Source: Pseudomonas sessilinigenes (lineage in GTDB: Bacteria > Pseudomonadota > Gammaproteobacteria > Pseudomonadales > Pseudomonadaceae). Taken from it: a stretch of 64,000 nucleotides of DNA. Of the stretch, positions 62,401 to 64,000 are shown piece by piece (within the stretch, counting starts at the first letter, position 1; each line of letters starts with the position of its first letter). The stretch spans positions 1,426,001 through 1,490,000 of the forward strand of contig NZ_CP027706.1 of the NCBI RefSeq assembly GCF_003850565.1, written 5' to 3'. The notes under the pieces were generated by a model that was given only the letters and a program-made list of their open reading frames with translations, did not search any database and was not told the DNA's origin. Both the position numbers and the translations under genes were made by a program.

Positions 62401-63174
62401 ATGGCCAGCAAGGTAGAAAGCGGCAGTGTGCGTTCCGTGGAGCGGGCCCTGGCCATCGTCGAGCTGCTGGGCCAGCACCAGGCCCTGGGCCTGGAGGAGT
62501 TGCACTACCTGACCGGCCTGCCCAAGGCCACGGTGTCGCGCCTGCTACTGACCTTGCAGGAACAAGGCTGGATCTACCGTGGGCTGAGCGACCGGCGCTA
62601 CTGCCTGAGTGCCCGCAGCCTGTTCGGTGACAGCCGGCAGCGCTCCAAGCGCCAGTTGGCGGAGCAGGCCGGGCCCTGGCTGCTGCAACTCAGTGCCCGC
62701 ACCGGCCTGGTGAGCGACCTGTCGAGTTTCGATGGCGAGCATCTGGAGGTGCTGGAAAGCGTGGTGCCCGAGGTGTTGCGCAAGCGCTATCCCAGCAGTA
62801 GCAGTCGGGTGGTCGGCCAACATGCCAGCCTGTTTCATTCGGCCATGGGCAAGGCTTGCCTAGGGGCCTTGCCTTGGGAGGAAGTCGAGCGCCTGGCCGT
62901 GCGTGAGGCCGTGTCACTCGACACCTGGCAACACTCCGGCCTGCAGTTCCAACAGCTAGGGTTCGGCCAGCGTACCGAGGGTTATTGGGAGTACCCGATG
63001 CGCCTGCCGTTCCTGATTCGCGCGGTGGCCCTGCCGCTGCAGGTCGAGGGTCGGGTGGTGGGCAGTATCGCGCTGCATTGGCCGCAGGATCTGTCCTTTG
63101 TGGAGCAGGTGCGCCACCGGCACCTGGCGTTGTTGGCCGAAACCGTCATGCAATTGCAGAAACACCTCGCCTGA
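62401..63174 (+). CDS. IclR-family transcriptional regulator of the amide cluster
   Basis: A 257-residue IclR-type regulator. The N-terminal winged HTH has VRSVERALAIVELLG, GLEELHYLTGLPKATVSRLLLTLQ, and the C-terminal effector domain has SALGKA-like HSAMGKACLGALP and AVALPLQVEGRVVGSIALHW. Start ATG at 62401 follows CAGGAG. It lies between the amidase and porin genes on the same strand. Two matching palindromes flank the cluster, before the M20 gene and before the porin gene, and are the likely operators. Confidence 0.92.
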   Translation: MASKVESGSVRSVERALAIVELLGQHQALGLEELHYLTGLPKATVSRLLLTLQEQGWIYRGLSDRRYCLSARSLFGDSRQRSKRQLAEQAGPWLLQLSARTGLVSDLSSFDGEHLEVLESVVPEVLRKRYPSSSSRVVGQHASLFHSAMGKACLGALPWEEVERLAVREAVSLDTWQHSGLQFQQLGFGQRTEGYWEYPMRLPFLIRAVALPLQVEGRVVGSIALHWPQDLSFVEQVRHRHLALLAETVMQLQKHLA

Positions 63175-63192
63175 TCTCATCCGCTGCCCATG

Positions 63193-63211
63193 GGTTCCAC
63201 CCTGCGGAATC
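63193..63211. promoter_or_regulatory. IclR-type palindrome upstream of the porin gene
   Basis: GGTTCC and GGAATC separated by 7 nt (16 of 19 positions equal to the site at 58127-58145), 100 nt before the porin start. Confidence 0.65.
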
Positions 63212-63288
63212 AATGATCGTTGCCCTTTGCCTGGCGGCCCCGACAATAGCTGCCAGGCCACCTTGGCGATGGCCATGACACCCATTCC

Positions 63289-63299
63289 AAGAATAAGAA
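63289..63299 (+). promoter_or_regulatory. Crc/Hfq (CA) motif at the porin start
   Basis: AAGAATAAGAA contains two overlapping AAnAAnAA motifs directly before the AGGTG ribosome site of the porin gene, where Hfq/Crc could block translation. Confidence 0.6.
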
Positions 63300-63310
63300 C
63301 AGGTGATTCC

Positions 63311-64000
63311 ATGCGTGCGCAGCAGCGTTGTCTAGCGGGTGTGTTGTGCTGTCTGTTGGGGGGCGGGGCGGGGGCTGAGGACTTTATCCAGGACAGTCGC
63401 ATGTCCTTGCGCTACGGCCAGTCCTACTGGAAAGAAAATGCCAACGGCGGTGTCGGTCCGACCCGGGATGAATGGGTACAGGCCGCGCAGTTCAACTTCA
63501 GCTCCGGCTGGTACCGCGATGTGCTGGGGCTGGATTACAGCTATGGGCTGGCCGATGCCCTGCATGTGGGAAGCAAGGCCGACAGCATCAGCAACTTGCG
63601 GGCCGACCGCAGCGTGCAGAACCCCCACGGTATCGCCAAGCCCCTGGCGTTGTATGTGCGTGGGCGCTGGGTCGAAGAAGGCTGGACCCTGAGTGGCGGA
63701 GTGGGGAAAAAGAGCCGCCAGCTCGAGCTGTACACCGACGACCGCTTTACCCGAATCCTGCCGGCAGCGAGCCTGGGCCAGGACCTGGGGTATGAGCGAG
63801 GGGGCTTGAGCCTCAACCTGAGCCGTATCGAGGGTTTCAGCCCGCGCAACGAGTCGGGCTGGAGCCAGGACCTGCGCAATTATCGAGGGCAAAAGATCGA
63901 TGACCTGCGGATCTATGCCCTGGGTTATGTCTTTCCCGATGGCAGCAAGCTGCGTGTGGAGCATGGCGTGGCCCGGGACTACCTGCGCAGTTCCACGGTG
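63311..64000 (+). CDS. OprD-family outer-membrane porin (partial, cut by window end)
   Basis: The first 230 residues of an exported beta-barrel protein with no stop before the window end. A short signal peptide (about residues 1-22, ending GGAGA/ED) is followed by alternating beta-strand sequence with aromatic residues, e.g. FIQDSRMSLRYGQSYWKEN, GWYRDVLGLDYSYGLAD and GVGKKSRQLELYTDDRF. The DEWVQAAQFNFSSGWYRD-like segment and ADSISNLR resemble the OprD/OpdX specific-porin group. These admit amino acids, aromatic acids or other small acids. It follows the amide catabolic cluster and carries an IclR-type operator, so it is likely the outer-membrane entry for that substrate. Confidence 0.75.
   Translation, partial: MRAQQRCLAGVLCCLLGGGAGAEDFIQDSRMSLRYGQSYWKENANGGVGPTRDEWVQAAQFNFSSGWYRDVLGLDYSYGLADALHVGSKADSISNLRADRSVQNPHGIAKPLALYVRGRWVEEGWTLSGGVGKKSRQLELYTDDRFTRILPAASLGQDLGYERGGLSLNLSRIEGFSPRNESGWSQDLRNYRGQKIDDLRIYALGYVFPDGSKLRVEHGVARDYLRSSTV

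Noticed and set aside
1..64000. tRNA, rRNA, CRISPR array, insertion sequence or prophage
   Set aside because: I found no cloverleaf sequence, regular spaced repeats, transposase or phage genes.

Overview
The window looks like ordinary chromosome from a fluorescent Pseudomonas, most likely the P. fluorescens / P. protegens group. The base composition is GC-rich. The genes recognised are typical of Pseudomonas: a braCDEFG branched-chain amino acid ABC system, the catIJ/pcaF-pcaT-pcaBDC beta-ketoadipate block, a ttgABC/ttgR efflux locus with its operator, xenB, olsBA, the tiny oxidase subunit ccoM, and rapA. I saw no rRNA, tRNA, CRISPR, insertion sequence or prophage.

Layout. 0.1-7.4 kb: a glycine-zipper lipoprotein, NhaA antiporter, a PLP-dependent cysteine-synthase-fold enzyme, a large FAD-dependent dehydrogenase, a COG3650 lipoprotein, and a divergent SDR/LysR pair. 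7.6-10.1 kb: a compact four-gene operon (DUF2282 precursor, DUF692 MNIO enzyme, DUF2063 partner, DoxX membrane protein) with the architecture of bufferin RiPP operons. 10.2-15.3 kb: braC and, after an attenuating hairpin, braDEFG. 15.6-22.2 kb: DUF2288, a 726-residue tubulin/FtsZ-like GTPase, a beta-hydroxyacid dehydrogenase whose 3' end overlaps a convergent MHYT-GGDEF-EAL gene, and a YkgJ Fe/Zn-cluster protein. 22.5-32.7 kb: an MFS carrier, RapA, a small hydrophilic protein, a PLP enzyme/RidA/LysR group, ccoM with two Anr/Fnr-like boxes, and a Pit phosphate transporter. 33.4-42.8 kb: pcaR, pcaK, catIJ-pcaF, pcaT, pcaB, pcaD and pcaC. Together they take up 4-hydroxybenzoate and carry 3-carboxymuconate to succinyl-CoA and acetyl-CoA, with three good PcaR boxes. 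42.9-49.6 kb: ttgABC and divergent ttgR. 49.7-58.1 kb: DMT carrier, arsR-MFS-xenB, acpH, olsBA, an acyl-CoA-dehydrogenase-like protein, and a serine hydrolase coupled to a small cysteine-containing membrane protein. 58.2-64 kb: a catabolic island of M20 amidohydrolase, MHS transporter, amidase, IclR regulator and an OprD-type porin cut by the window end. A matching palindrome precedes the first and last genes of this island.

The most unusual items are the stand-alone chromosomal tubulin-like GTPase (16219-18399) and the bufferin-type MNIO operon (7648-10132). Several regulatory circuits can also be read directly: PcaR, TtgR, a paired IclR operator, Anr boxes at ccoM, and A-rich Crc/Hfq-type motifs at the starts of several transport or catabolic genes. 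All family assignments come from reading motifs and recalling families; no database search was run.
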